A stretch of DNA of 64,000 nucleotides from Utricularia gibba (lineage: Eukaryota > Streptophyta > Magnoliopsida > Lamiales > Lentibulariaceae). Position 1 is the stretch's first letter. Every line of letters starts with the position of its first letter. The notes under the pieces were generated by a model. That model was not told the DNA's origin. It worked only from the letters and a program-made list of their open reading frames with translations, and searched no databases. Shown piece by piece: positions 35,616 to 47,025 of this stretch. The stretch covers positions 1,302,001-1,366,000 of the forward strand of contig NEEC01000010.1 in NCBI GenBank assembly GCA_002189035.1. Direction: 5' to 3'. The position numbers were made by a program, and so were the translations under genes.

Positions 35616-37591
35616 CCTTTTGATACTCCTAGCCGTATATGCTTCTGCAACACATCCACTTCACTGGAAACTGTAGAACACGGGTGGAAGGACAGATTTG
35701 ATGAAGTGTATTGCCCTCGGCTCAGGGGAATCCATTCCAATCCAAACGCTTTAAATCAAATTGAAGGTGGCGTGAGACCCTTATAGGGAAATCGACTACA
35801 TTTGTGGACGCGCAATCCGTTTGGGAATACCAACCACATGACTTTTGATGGGCACTCGTTGCCACCAGTTTCGCTTTGACCCCATTGTCGACCTGGAGCC
35901 ATGCATCTTTTCCATGGCCCAACCCGCGTCATCATTATGGATTTGATTCCACTCCAAGCATCTGCGATAGCAACCTCATTCCCATCCATCTTCTTCTCAG
36001 ATGGAGAATATCGGTATGGACCTGCTAGAAACCGACCCGAACTTCGCTCCGTTCTTCAAATGATGAATATCGGGAAAAATTTATCCATTAACATTTGTTT
36101 AATTAGAGGTTTTTTCATATTTAGAAAGTTTTATATTATGAAGAATTAAATAAAATCTTATTTAAAAGTTTATGATCACAAATTGTAATATCTTAATATA
36201 TTTTTCTATTAAAGTAAGTAATATATTTCCATTCCAATCTTCTTATTTATCTTTAGTTTCGTCAAAATTAAAATTAAAAATATATTAAAATGATGGCCAC
36301 AACAATGATTATAGGGATAAAGGGGTGGCACACCGTACGATAGAGTTGTTTTAATGAACAAACAACTCATGTTTAAATTTAAAGTGTATTCTATTTGATT
36401 AAGATTATTGTAAATAAATAAGCATAAGCACAACGCATGTTCAATTAATTTAATAAATAAATATAAACGAGATATATGTTTGATTTTGCTCGTTTTCACA
36501 TTGAAAATATTATATTTATGTTAAATAATATTAAGTTTTAATATTCATTATTTTATTTGATATATATTTTATCAAAAACCTATTAACATAAAATTTTTGT
36601 ATTTAAATTTGAATTATATAAATACATTATATTTTTATCAATTAATTTCAAGTACAAATAACCATAATAATTAATAAACATATATGTTCATTAATATTTG
36701 TGAGTAATCTTGAATTTTAAATAAACAAATATGAATAAAATTTTTATTCGATTAATTTAAATAGATGAATATGAACAAATTTTTCGTTTGATAAAATTAA
36801 ATAAACGAATAATGTTCATGTTACACATAACAACCCAAGTATGCTCGACATGTTATAATTTTGAAAACGACTGATATTTCTGATGATAATCATCACTACT
36901 TCTAAATTGGAAAATATTTCTAATTTTGAATTTTGTTTTTTCCCGAAAATAGATAATTCATGCTAAATGCGCTTTCCTCTCTATTTTGTAGTGACGGCAG
37001 GAGAGGACAGGAGGGTTCGCCGTGAGGGGCTTCGGAGGACCAGCGTCGTCATGCACTACCAGCACCACCACTGCGGCTGCCCCATGTGAAATTATACACA
37101 TCTCATTTTCTGACACTTACCAATAATCAGCATTAAATAATTGTACTGTGCGCACAGCTTACCTTATTCCGAAGTGATGCGCATCTTCCTGCTTCTTGAA
37201 TTCCTAGTGAAAGGGTCCTAAATTTGTGTGCTTTTGGTTTTGTAGAAATTGTGATGGGTGAGCTGAGAATGCTTGCTTGGTGAACAATGCCGTTTGAGGG
37301 AAGGCTTGCTTGGGATGTGGCTACATACAAGCGTCTTCTCCAGTAGATTTGGATTCTAAATCAAGCTAGCTTTATCTTCTTCGTTCGTGGCGTTTCGGTC
37401 TGTCGATCTGTAACTACAGTAGATAGCCATCGCCTTTATGCATTGGCATTAAATATCGGTTCTTCCGCCTTTACCCTCCGAGCCCGCCATGGACAACTCG
37501 CGGATTATCCGGAGATGCTTTTGAGTTGAAGAAAGTGGATTTTAGAGGAGAACGGTGTGTTGTCTTTTGTGGGTTTTGATTTCGATTCATA
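35616..37591. other. divergent promoter region, HAD (-) and glutaredoxin-like (+)
   Basis: 35616-36060 has mixed composition, including one GGCCCA motif near 35918, and probably holds the HAD promoter. 36070-36960 is AT-rich with no gene. 36990-37090 is GC-rich with a tiny Cys/His-rich frame I do not accept as a gene. 37380-37591 is the likely leader of the glutaredoxin-like gene. Confidence 0.5.
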
Positions 37592-38755
37592 ATGGGCTGT
37601 TCTGCTTCTCGTTCTGCTGATTTTATTGCTCAGCATCAGAACCCCAATTGGAATGCTTCTCCTTCACACTGGAATTCGGTGTTACAGTCACCCTTCAACT
37701 CGTTTTCGGAAGCGAATTCGACTCCGGCTTCGAGGACTCGTTCTCTGCCGACCCCTTTAGTGCACCACCCACCTGTGAGAAAAGGGGATTCGAATCACTT
37801 TGTTGCTCTCACTTCCACAACCTATGGCTCGCTTCTGCTGCTGAGTCCATCTAACCCTAGTCCCAGTTTCCGGAGCCGGGGAGATGAGATGACGGAAGTT
37901 GAAGAAATTGGGGTTTCGGAGAAATGTGCGTCCCCTGATTCTGTTGTCAACACATGGGAGCTCATGGAAGGCCTTGACGAGAACGAATGCGCCTTCCAAA
38001 TAGTCGATTGCCCTAAAGGGAATCCGAAAAGTGAGATAGATGTAACTGAAATGGAGAAATCTGACGAGTCTGCTGAGCATCCCGTTTCCAAGCCTTTGTG
38101 GGAACATTTATCTGAAGAATCTCTCCTGGCTGGAATGGATGACAATGTGGCCTCCAGTTACAGAAAGGCATTAATGGGAAAACAAGTTGGATATGGAAAG
38201 CCAATGGAAGTTCCAAAACACCTAAAGAATGATGAGCCTCTTTCTTCACCAAATGCTCTGAAATTGAAAGATAGCGATGAATCTTGTTGTTTGTTGGGTG
38301 CTGAGGATAGAATTGTGTTTTATTATACAACTCTGAGGGGCATAAGGAAAACATATGAAGATTGTTGTGCGGTTCGGGTTATTTTGAGGGGATTCAGAGT
38401 ATGTGTTGATGAAAAGGATATATCTATGGACAGATCTTATAGAGTTGAGTTGCAGCAAGCTCTGAAATCAGAATCAGTGAGCTTGCCTCAAGTATTTATA
38501 AGAGGGAGGTACATTGGTGGCGCTGAGGATATCAAGCAGCTTAACGAGGCTGGAGATTTAGCCAAGCTACTAGAAGGTTTTCCACTCACTGATGTAGGAT
38601 TTGGTTGTGATGTTTGCGGTGATGCTCGCTTCGTCCCATGTCCGAACTGTAATGGAAGTCGAAAAGTTTACGAACAAGAAAATGGGTCGCTGAAGAGATG
38701 CGCAGAGTGCAATGAGAACGGATTGGTTCGATGCTTCTGTTGCTGCCCTCAATGA
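37592..38755 (+). CDS. glutaredoxin-domain Cys-rich protein (GRXCR1-like)
   Basis: Intronless, 387 residues. It starts MGCSAS, a classic N-myristoylation plus palmitoylation signal, so it probably sits on a membrane. Residues 1-235 are a low-conservation Ser-rich region. The glutaredoxin-like domain covers about 240-330 (IVFYYTTLRGIRKTYEDCCA, SLPQVFIRGRYIGGAEDI). The usual CxxC/CxxS redox site is replaced by TTLRG, so thiol transfer is unlikely, while the GSH-binding TVP-like position (SLPQVF) is retained. The C-terminus (339-384) has four CxxC units (CDVC, CPNC, CAEC, CFCC), a DnaJ-type zinc-binding pattern. Plant members of this family have scattered roles in development and defence; the role here is unknown. 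Confidence 0.92.
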   Translation: MGCSASRSADFIAQHQNPNWNASPSHWNSVLQSPFNSFSEANSTPASRTRSLPTPLVHHPPVRKGDSNHFVALTSTTYGSLLLLSPSNPSPSFRSRGDEMTEVEEIGVSEKCASPDSVVNTWELMEGLDENECAFQIVDCPKGNPKSEIDVTEMEKSDESAEHPVSKPLWEHLSEESLLAGMDDNVASSYRKALMGKQVGYGKPMEVPKHLKNDEPLSSPNALKLKDSDESCCLLGAEDRIVFYYTTLRGIRKTYEDCCAVRVILRGFRVCVDEKDISMDRSYRVELQQALKSESVSLPQVFIRGRYIGGAEDIKQLNEAGDLAKLLEGFPLTDVGFGCDVCGDARFVPCPNCNGSRKVYEQENGSLKRCAECNENGLVRCFCCCPQ

Positions 38756-38979
38756 AGAAGCACTTCAGTGCTCCCTTTTAATAACGATGGCCGTCTCTTA
38801 TGTTTAGTGATAGCTCCCTGTATCCGAGTTTCTGTAATGCCCCTGATTTCCTTTGTCTAACCAAAGCCAGCAATGGTTTGTGGGGATTCTTCAGTGCAGT
38901 TTCCTATGCGCATTCATATGCAAAGTGGAAAAAGGGGTTTCTAAATTTCATCAGCAAATGGCGGAATCCATATGCAAAA

Positions 38980-39600
38980 TGGAAAAAGACATGATCTTTT
39001 GCATACTTTGATTCTTCGCCTGAGCTAATGGATCAAACGAGCACGCCCAGTTCAATACTCCCTAGCTTCGGATAATATGTACATCAGCACTGCATCTTGA
39101 TACAAAATTGAATCCAGCTTACTGTACTCTAAACTAGTAGGACTTGTGTATTAACGAAGAGAACATGCTTCAAAAACTTGCATCACTGCGTCCATGCGTT
39201 GAAGTTAGAGATATTCTGGTAGCTGGTCTTGATGGAAGGCTTGACTATACTACAGGGGGAGTGCTCTGTAATGCAGGGGCTGAATGGAGGCATGCTATGA
39301 ATGGTGCCACTTTCAAAACTGAAGATAACTATGGCGGATTCCTTCTTGGGAATGGAGATGGATTCATTTGGGTTCATGGGGCAGACACCCCAGAACTTAG
39401 CAGACACTTCGAAGAGACTTGCTGGGGAGCAACTACATCTCTGCTTTCCAGCATCCGAGACGAGCTACTTGGATTGCCATGTCCAAGGAGGACCAACCAA
39501 CCAACTCATTTTCTCCCACTTTTTAGAGTTACAGAAGGTACGCGAAGCTTCTGAACGTCTTCTGAGCAAACATGGAGGAGGATACCATATCCCAGGGGTG
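38980..39600 (+). pseudogene. processed (intron-less) pseudogene of the downstream uncharacterised gene
   Basis: Sequence related to exons 3-5 of the gene at 40526-42211 appears in order without its introns. GAGCTAATGGATCAAACGAG matches exon 3. ATTGAATCCAGCTTAC and the stretch to ACTGAAGATAACTATGGC match exon 4. GATGGATTCATTTGGGTTC matches its end, and GACTTGCTGGGGAGCAACTA matches exon 5. The two introns that should intervene are absent, and about 110 bases inside exon 4 are deleted. The longest frames (39144-39554 and 39301-39612) switch between two phases, so no full protein can be made. It lies about 0.9 kb upstream of the intact relative and in the same direction. Confidence 0.7.
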
Positions 39601-40525
39601 ACATCCAAATAAGGAGCACAATTTAGTCGAAATACAGAATAGTATCTGTGACTCAAATATGTATAAAGTTACGAGCTTTATCAAAATAATATGTAGAAAA
39701 AACACATGCTAAGGAGTTACGGAATTTTTATTTCTGATTTTGAAAAAAAAAAAGTGTGTTATGGGGTGCATCATGGTGCATATAATTGGTGATGGGACAG
39801 TTGCGGCGGCACTGGTATGGGAATCAGAAACCTGTCTATTATTGCAGAAAAAGAACACAAAATATATTCTTTAGCTTGCTTTCACCTTTCTCCTGAGCAT
39901 AAAACGTTTATACAAATGAAGAATGCTTCTTCGACTCTGTTGTGACTGACTGCAAAATTAGGGCTTCCATTCGGAACCCACAACGCATTTCATCTCCCCG
40001 TGAGGGGAAACTTGTCCTCATCTTTCGTCATGGCTCTTTCAAGAAGACCCATATCGTCTTATTGAACCTGGAGCTGTGATTTTCGGTATGAGCTTTGGCT
40101 TTGGTTTCCTGAGGATTTGTTTTTCTGGGTTTTTGATATCCAGAGGTGGGTTCAAAGAACACCCGGCTTACATGTTGAGAATTTTGCCATTTTATTTGTG
40201 ATTAATTTGGTTCTCGTATGGTAAGGCATTGAACGGGATCTGTGTTGGCACTGTGAGATCTATAGAAGAGATAGTACCCTGTGGGTGTGGCCTACAGCTT
40301 TTTTTACCAGCTTTAGCTGTGTCTCTTTTTAATGATTCTAGGTATCTTTATCGGTATGGGTTGTGCTATTGCTATCTTTTTTTTTACAATTCTTTCTCTT
40401 CAGGTTGGAATGTATTTTCGGATTTACGTGAGCTCCTGGTCTAAAGTATGTTCCGGTCTTTACATGTGAAATGGTTTCCTGGCATTCTCAAATCATAGTT
40501 GTTCTTGTTGACAAGGTTGAAAAGA
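39601..40525. other. leader and promoter of the uncharacterised six-exon gene
   Basis: The region from about 39880 onward has mixed composition, with TTTCT-rich stretches and possible leader introns, as expected for a 5' untranslated region. No separate gene is supported. Confidence 0.45.
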
Positions 40526-42211
40526 ATGTCTAATGGTGAACCTAGAAAAGCCTCTTTACAAGATGTACAAACGGTAGGTCTCCTGCACAAATTCATTTCT
40601 CTCATCTGTAGAAAGTTTGGATTTTTCTTAGTTGAAGCTATATCAGTATGCATGCTTTCTGTATGTCTGATTGGATTGCTGTCATGGCAAACGTGAAACA
40701 CTAGTTACATTTGAGCGGAGGGAATGAGGATCACTAGTACTCTATGCAAATTGATCCAACTTCCATATTCTGATAGTTTGTAAATAATGGTTGCAGCCTA
40801 GATCATAAAGTAGAAGCATGGTCATACACTTGTCGTCTGTTGTTGTCTTGTGTTTATGAACACTTTTTTTTTTTTATAACTGGATTGTATCAGGGTGAAC
40901 TTTGTTTTCTGATACAGGTTCGGAGTCTCATTGAAAGGTGCCTTCAACTTTACATGAGCCAGAGAGAAGTGGTTAATACCTTGTTTCAACAGGCCAAGAT
41001 TGAACCTAGTTTCACTGAGTTTGGTAATTAAATTGTTTTGTTTTTTTCATAGTGAAGACATCTTTTCTTACATTCTTCTTATTTTTATTTTTGAAATATT
41101 TGACATCACTAAATCAAGTTGCACAACCTTTCAGTGTGGCAGATACTAGAAGCTGAAAATCAGGACTTCTTCAGAGCATATAATATGAGACTGATTGTAA
41201 AAGACCAGATTTTTAAGTTCAATCAGTTACTTGAGAAACAGGTTGAGCTGATGGATCAAATGAGTAAGGGCAATGTTGTTCCTCTTCCTCCACAGAATGG
41301 GTCCGAGGTACACCCAAGTAAGCACCTCCTTTTAGGCTGCTGCTCATTTTCTTCGAAATTTGCTCGTTTGAACAAGGTTTCTGCATTCTTCTTCCTCTTT
41401 TCCTGATAATACGTAACACCGCCATTATATTTTGGCAGAACTTGAAATCCCAGCTTACCATGCTCCACAATTATCAGGACTGTCTATTAATGAAGGGAAT
41501 TTTGTGCCAAAAAATTCTGGGATGCCTAATGTTTGCGGCAGCATGACATCCTTGCAGCCATGTGTCCAGGTTGGAGCTACTCTAGCAGCTGGTCCTGGTG
41601 GAAGCTATGATAGTCCTGGAAACGTTATGTTGTCTCAGGGTTTGAATGGTGGAGTGAGGCATGGTATGAACGGTACCATCATCAAAACCGAAGATGGCTA
41701 TTCTGGAAATCCAACAGCATTTGGAATTGATAGCAATCCTGTAGGACATCAGAATGTTGTTGAAGCATCGATTTCACCCTTCAATGGGGGAGAATCCCAT
41801 AGCCAGGCAGTTACTGATTCTTTGTTGGATCTTCAGATGAACTCTTTTGGATTCTTGGGTCAAATAGCTCGGAACTTCAATGTGTCCTACCTGAACACCG
41901 ATTTTCCTAATAGTGCCGGTGAGAATCCTCAATTTTCCATTCATCCGCTTCCCCAAAACTAAAGTGATAACTGTTGGCTGAATCTATAATCAGACCTACT
42001 CGGGAACTATTCCAGATCTCCTTTCCTGCCACCAGAGCCAAACTTTATGGATTCCCAGATACCGGGGGAACAAGGTAAGCAACACCCCACCTTCACTTAT
42101 TCTCTGATGCATACGGAGAGTCTCTGAATCTGCAAACTCTGCGCAGACCTTAAGAAGCTTGGCAATATCTCAGAGGGGTTTGGTTGCGAAGATTTTGGAA
42201 GCGATTTGTAG
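40526..42211 (+). CDS. uncharacterised conserved plant protein
   Basis: Six exons (40526-40573, 40918-41023, 41135-41317, 41439-41918, 41994-42074, 42147-42211) join to 320 residues. The N-terminal 100 residues form a helical module (VRSLIERCLQLYMSQREVVN, TLFQQAKIEP, ENQDFFRAYNMRL, FNQLLEKQVELMDQMS). The rest is Gly/Asn/Ser-rich and looks disordered; it has an acidic end (GFGCEDFGSDL). I recall similar plant proteins described only as conserved and uncharacterised, and I do not assign a function. The helical block may mediate protein contacts. All junctions are GT-AG. A decayed intron-less copy lies just upstream. Confidence 0.85.
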
Positions 42212-43218
42212 CCGGTACATTCCTTAGGATTCTGCCCTTTTTTTTTCTGAAAATCCATCATGACATCATATGTTGCTGCCGACGCGATTCCTGGTAATTT
42301 TCTCGCAAATAGACTGGAAGGTTGCTGCGACAGGGACGACTCATCCGCCTTGGGCAATCCCACCAAGCCGAGTATGAGGAACATGGTCTGAGTTTTCGCA
42401 CTCCGCCGATTCGCTTCCCCTTTCAACATGATGTAAAAAAGTAATTTTCCGGTTCCTGGTGTGTTTGGGTGAGTTGTACAGGAAACTCCAGTATTGGCTG
42501 TATTGTACGGAAATGTGTTATTTTAAGACATGAACAAATTCATAGCACGGTGACTTTTTTTACACATTACATCAGCAACGATAAGATTTGTAATACATCC
42601 TGCATGTAAATAAGTATAAAGCAGTAAACTTGATCTACAATTAATATTTATATATTTAGAAGGTTTTTTTAATATTTATCATTGTTAAAAATGGATTTAT
42701 TAAAGTAGGATACAACTTAAATGTTATTTTTAGTTTTTAACATGTGTTTCATGTATGATTTTAATATTCTGCTTGTAAAATTGTATTAATTAATTAATTA
42801 AAAAGATTTTTTATCCTGAAACTTTAGATGATATGCATAAATCCTAATGATAGTTTCATGTTCCAAATTGTAATGACAAAGATGAATTTTAGAAACATGC
42901 CAAGTGTAAATTGTAATTAAGATATATTTAGTTTGAAAGTAAGTAATTAAATAATAAATTTAGAGATATTATTATTATATGTGTACTGAATGACCAAAAC
43001 TCATGCAACATATGCTCAGCTCAGGAAGAGATCCCATAAAAGTGCTTAGACAAAAGGTCGGTTAAACAGAGCTTGGACAAAATATTTATTTCTGAACAAG
43101 ACTTGGGCAGTGCATTGTTCGGACAGACATTCCGACCCAAATTTCTAGTGCTTGAAAAAACATTACTCGTGGAGACGAAACTTGAATACTATAAAAATAA
43201 CCTCACATATGAAGCCTC

Positions 43219-43708
43219 GATAATGTTAAAATTCAGTATCCGATGGGTCGGTACATAAGAAACGTGGATCATAATATAAAAGATTAAGCTCAACCAATTA
43301 CTTATGATCTATAGTTTATTATATATTAGATTATTCCATTTTCATTTTCCGATATGGAATTGTGCATTCTAACACCGGTACTCCAGTCGAATTGGTCTGT
43401 GATCCAATGATGACTTGGTCCTTTTTTTATGATTATAAATAGTGCTTAGGTCATAGGTCGATCTATACTAATACGAAACTCATCTTGGTCACCCAAGCCG
43501 TGCCGCAAGGCAAACGCTCTGATACCATGTTGAAATTCAAGATCCGATGGGTCGGCCGTGTGCACACGTGAAGCCCAAGTACACAAGAAACGTGATTCAC
43601 AATAAAAAAAGATTAGACTCAATCGATTATTTATGATTTGTAGTTTATTATATACTAGACTATTTTACTTTTATTTTTCGATGTGAGATTGTGTATTCTA
43701 ATAGATAA
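43219..43708. repeat. 5-bp target-site duplication flanking the TRIM element
   Basis: GATAA occurs immediately outside both ends of the element, at 43219-43223 and 43704-43708. A 5-base duplication is what LTR-retrotransposon integrase produces. Confidence 0.75.
43224..43703 (-). mobile_element. complete TRIM (miniature LTR retrotransposon), 480 bp
   Basis: Read on the minus strand, the 5' LTR is 43703-43528 (176 bases) and the 3' LTR is 43374-43224 (151 bases, diverged by indels). The 5' LTR ends TTTCAACA and is followed at once by TGGTATCAGAGC (43527-43516), the primer-binding site complementary to initiator-Met tRNA. The 3' LTR starts TGTTAG and ends TAACA, keeping the TG...CA rule; the 5' LTR start is mutated to TATTAG. 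The interior is only about 150 bases and cannot code for gag or pol, so mobility would need enzymes from another element. The perfect 5-base duplication shows an intact insertion. Confidence 0.8.
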
Positions 43709-43736
43709 AACTTGAGAAGTCAAAGGTTTTGAAAAT

Positions 43737-43908
43737 TATTGAAATTAAAGATGTAATAGATCAAATGAACATACGCGAAGTTCAAGTATATAATAAACAT
43801 GAATCATGTTAAAATAATTAAGTTCAATAAATTACTAGTAATTTATAATGTCTTTCATAATTGATTATTTCATTTTCAAATATTAATATGAGATTGTTTA
43901 TTCTAATA
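43737..43908 (-). mobile_element. degenerate solo LTR of the same TRIM family
   Basis: This 172-base stretch aligns along its length with the LTRs of the adjacent TRIM element. It shares the GAAGTTCAAGTATAT-type block, the central TTTATAATG part and the end GAGATTGTTTATTCTAATA. It starts only about 30 bases from the TRIM target duplication. It is more diverged than the TRIM LTRs and has no partner LTR. Confidence 0.55.
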
Positions 43909-44554
43909 AAAAATAGAAGGGAAATGGTGAAGCAAGGCTCTCTTGAGTACATTCATCCAAGTAGGTCTAGTGCTGAATGTTGGAGGGCTAATTAGAAGAA
44001 GAGGACCCGACCCGGACACTATACAATGGGACATACTCCCAAGAATGAATGTCCGATGAGGGGGCATCGGCTCTCACTCAGTAAGTTGGATCTGATTGCA
44101 GAGGACCACTCTTACAAAAGATTTGAGAAGCCCGACAAGGATCACTAGACAGCCGGACAAGTAGCTAGGAACCAATAATCTCTATAGAAATATTTTTTTT
44201 CCTTTAAGATAAGATATACACAGTTTTTTTTCTATATGATATATTATCTTTCAATTAGAAATCTAATTTTGCATCAGATAATATGTGAAAAAAATGATCA
44301 TCTTATATATATATTTGTTTAATTAATTTAGAGAAAATATGGAGGTGTTTATTTTTCTAAATGTGTAAAATGACATTAAGACCATGTTTGGTTTGTAGAT
44401 TGGAGTGTAATATGAGTATGAATTATTTGAGTATCTTTAAATTCATATCTATGAGTTTTGTGTAGAAAAATGTGTTTAATTACAAGGTTAATGTTATTGA
44501 GGTTTATTGTGTTTACTTTTCTAAATAATTAGATGTGTAGAATGACATTAAATC

Positions 44555-44727
44555 TGTTGAAATTCAGGATCCGATGAATCGGGCGATTACACGTGAAGTT
44601 CAAATATATAAGAAATATAGATCACAATAGAAAAAATTAAATTTAATCGATTATTAATAATCTGTAATTTCTTATATATTCGATTAAGTTACTTTCAAAT
44701 CACGATATGGGATTGTATATTTTAACA
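44555..44727 (-). mobile_element. solo LTR of the same TRIM family
   Basis: It starts TGTTGAAATTCAGGATCCGA on the plus strand and ends TTTTAACA, matching the TRIM LTR from end to end. The flanks AAATC (44550-44554) and AAATG (44728-44732) agree at four of five bases, a slightly decayed target duplication. This is the product expected from recombination between the two LTRs of a former complete element. Confidence 0.65.
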
Positions 44728-45409
44728 AAATGCATTGATTTAAACGACCTTCAACCCAGCTTTAATACCATCGCACACTCCAAAATTTCCAACACAGATC
44801 ATCCCAACCACAAGCATCTCCTTCTAGTAAGTATCATTGCCATCAGATACAACCGACAAGCTTTGTATCTCTCCAACTACCCTTTTCATTATTAATAGAT
44901 TTTTCTTTCTAGTGTGAACAAAAGCATCTTTGGTTTTTTTTTCGTTTCCCGGCTCACCAATCTTCATATTCTTCCTAAAAATTTGATTGATTGTAAAATA
45001 GATTTTACACATACCCCTCACGTTTTTGGATTGGGGGAAACCCTTTTGACGGTGTCTGGTTTGGAGGTACTCACTGGATTAAAGATGATTTTAGGTCATA
45101 TTTGGTAAGTTTGTTTACAGATTTAAATAATTGCGTTTGTTTAGTAGACGGATCTTTCAACTTATAAAAGATTTCCATAACACTTAATCACGTATGTTTT
45201 TTTAATCAAATGAGTTTTAATTTATTGCTCTTCAACCATTGAGTTCTTAAGTATCCATCTTTCGTTCCGACCTCAAGATTTAATCTTTATTAGATTAACA
45301 CACGTATCAAATAGTTTTTTTAATTTTAACCACTCATTTATATAGACATAAATAATTTAATTAAATGAACACAACACATGTTGCTTAACTTTATTTAATA
45401 AATTTGGAA

Positions 45410-45780
45410 AGGGACAGATGGGCGTCCACGGGTAGATGAAGGAGACAGAATGTTATCATTCTGAAGAGCATATCCATCTCGTGGATGGGGCTGAGTCGCG
45501 GCAAGGCAATCCATCCCCAACCCTATCCCTATCCAGATTCCAAAGTAGACCCCATTCCCATGTGGACGCCTTCAAATGCCTGCAAATGATTCCATTCCGA
45601 CGGCCGCCGTGCGGACACCTCTCTCTCTCTCCCTCCACCCGAATTTCCAGGTTGTCGTCCACTCAACTCCCCGGCCCGGCACCCCCCATTCCAATTTTGT
45701 CTCTTTCTTGCACAAATAGCTGAGTTGCGCTGTGCCCTCCTCAACTTGACCTTTTTTTTTTAAGGAGGGCTGCGTTGGTG
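45410..45780. other. GC-rich block with open frames on both strands, unassigned
   Basis: Composition differs sharply from the AT-rich surroundings, and several 60-95 codon frames are open on both strands. None has recognisable domains or plausible splice partners. A short hairpin (GCCCTCC...GGAGGGC) lies at about 45736-45769. It may be a relic promoter or exon, or part of an unknown repeat. Confidence 0.4.
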
Positions 45781-47025
45781 AGTATCCCACTTCAAACACT
45801 ATTTTTTTTTCCTTCTTTCTAATGATTCCTATTAGAATATGAAAGTATTAGAACAAAAAATCCCACATCATCGGAATTTAAAAGTAAAATACTTAATTAT
45901 AAATCAGTAGTAATCGATTGAATCTAATTTTTTTTGAATATTTGAACTTCATATATATTTGTTCAATCCATAGTATACTAACATAACTTGAGTGTTCAAG
46001 ATGGGTTTCATAATTGGTCTCTATTATATTGTGGAATTATAATTGATTTAATTTCATTTGTGAGATTTGAAGCATTTTATTTTTATTTTGTTATTTTATT
46101 GTTATGACTGTAACTATGAACATAATTTTACATTTGACTTATGAAGTTAGTTTAATTTTCTTTAAGATGAGTGGTTAGATTTTATTGTGATACTTTACGA
46201 GTAGAATGAATGTGTGTTTGGTTGGTATAAAAAATGAAACTTGAAGTTGTTGAGTTAATTTTTTTAATATTTAAGATAGATCTAGAAGGAAAAAAATAAA
46301 AAATAACTATTTAAAAACTCAATTTAAAATTAGATCAAAGGATTTGAATATAGTGCATAAGTAGATTTTCTTAGGAAAAGATTAATAATATTGAATAGAT
46401 CTAGTCTTATTTATTTTATTAAATGATATAACTAAATATATAATAGTCTAGAAAAATCTAAAAAAATCACAAAAATTGCTTGAGATACACCTAGATATTT
46501 TAGAATAAAAATAATATCTTAGCATTTTGATATAAAAAATTGTGGCAACACATCCATTGAACTCTTTGTTACATACATATTTTAATTCTGTTAAAGTAAG
46601 GTTTAGTATTTACTATATTGTTTTTTAATTTCATACCATTACTATTAACTTTTTATTAATCTTAATTAAGAAACATATTATCGATTCTGATAATCAAAAT
46701 ACATAAAATTTCACACCATAACCACAATTTTCTTGTGCTCAACTCCAAAACCAATATTATATGTTTTTTGGACTTGTGATTTGTATTAATCAGAAATATA
46801 AGTTTTATTTTATATGAAATTTCTATAAAAGGAAAAAAAGAAAATATTTAAAAAACAAATTTGTATTGAACGGCGTTTAACAAATTTGGACATTTTGCTA
46901 AATGGCTATTCGTTAGAATCGTCTTCCAAATAAACGAAGTTGATTATCAGGACCTACCCAGTGACCCACATCAATCATTTTTCACATGGGACCTTCTGGT
47001 CTCCATCAGATGTGAGTGTACTTGT

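Larger units (their letters stand above)
42212..47025. other. 4.8-kb repeat-rich intergenic region
   Basis: No supported gene. It contains an intact TRIM element (43224-43703), two related solo LTR-like copies (43737-43908 and 44555-44727), unassigned GC-richer repeat-like blocks (43020-43220 and 43930-44170), and a GC-rich block at 45410-45780. The block at 45410-45780 has open frames on both strands but no recognisable protein. 45800-46900 is plain AT-rich DNA. Confidence 0.6.

Noticed and set aside
37017..37089. Small Cys/His-rich frame ending HHHCGCPM after a splice-acceptor-like TTGTAG
   Set aside because: Too short, no upstream exon found, and no family match that I recognise.
45436..45799. 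Several overlapping frames of 68-95 codons on both strands
   Set aside because: Open on both strands because of GC-rich composition; no recognisable protein, splice partner or start context.
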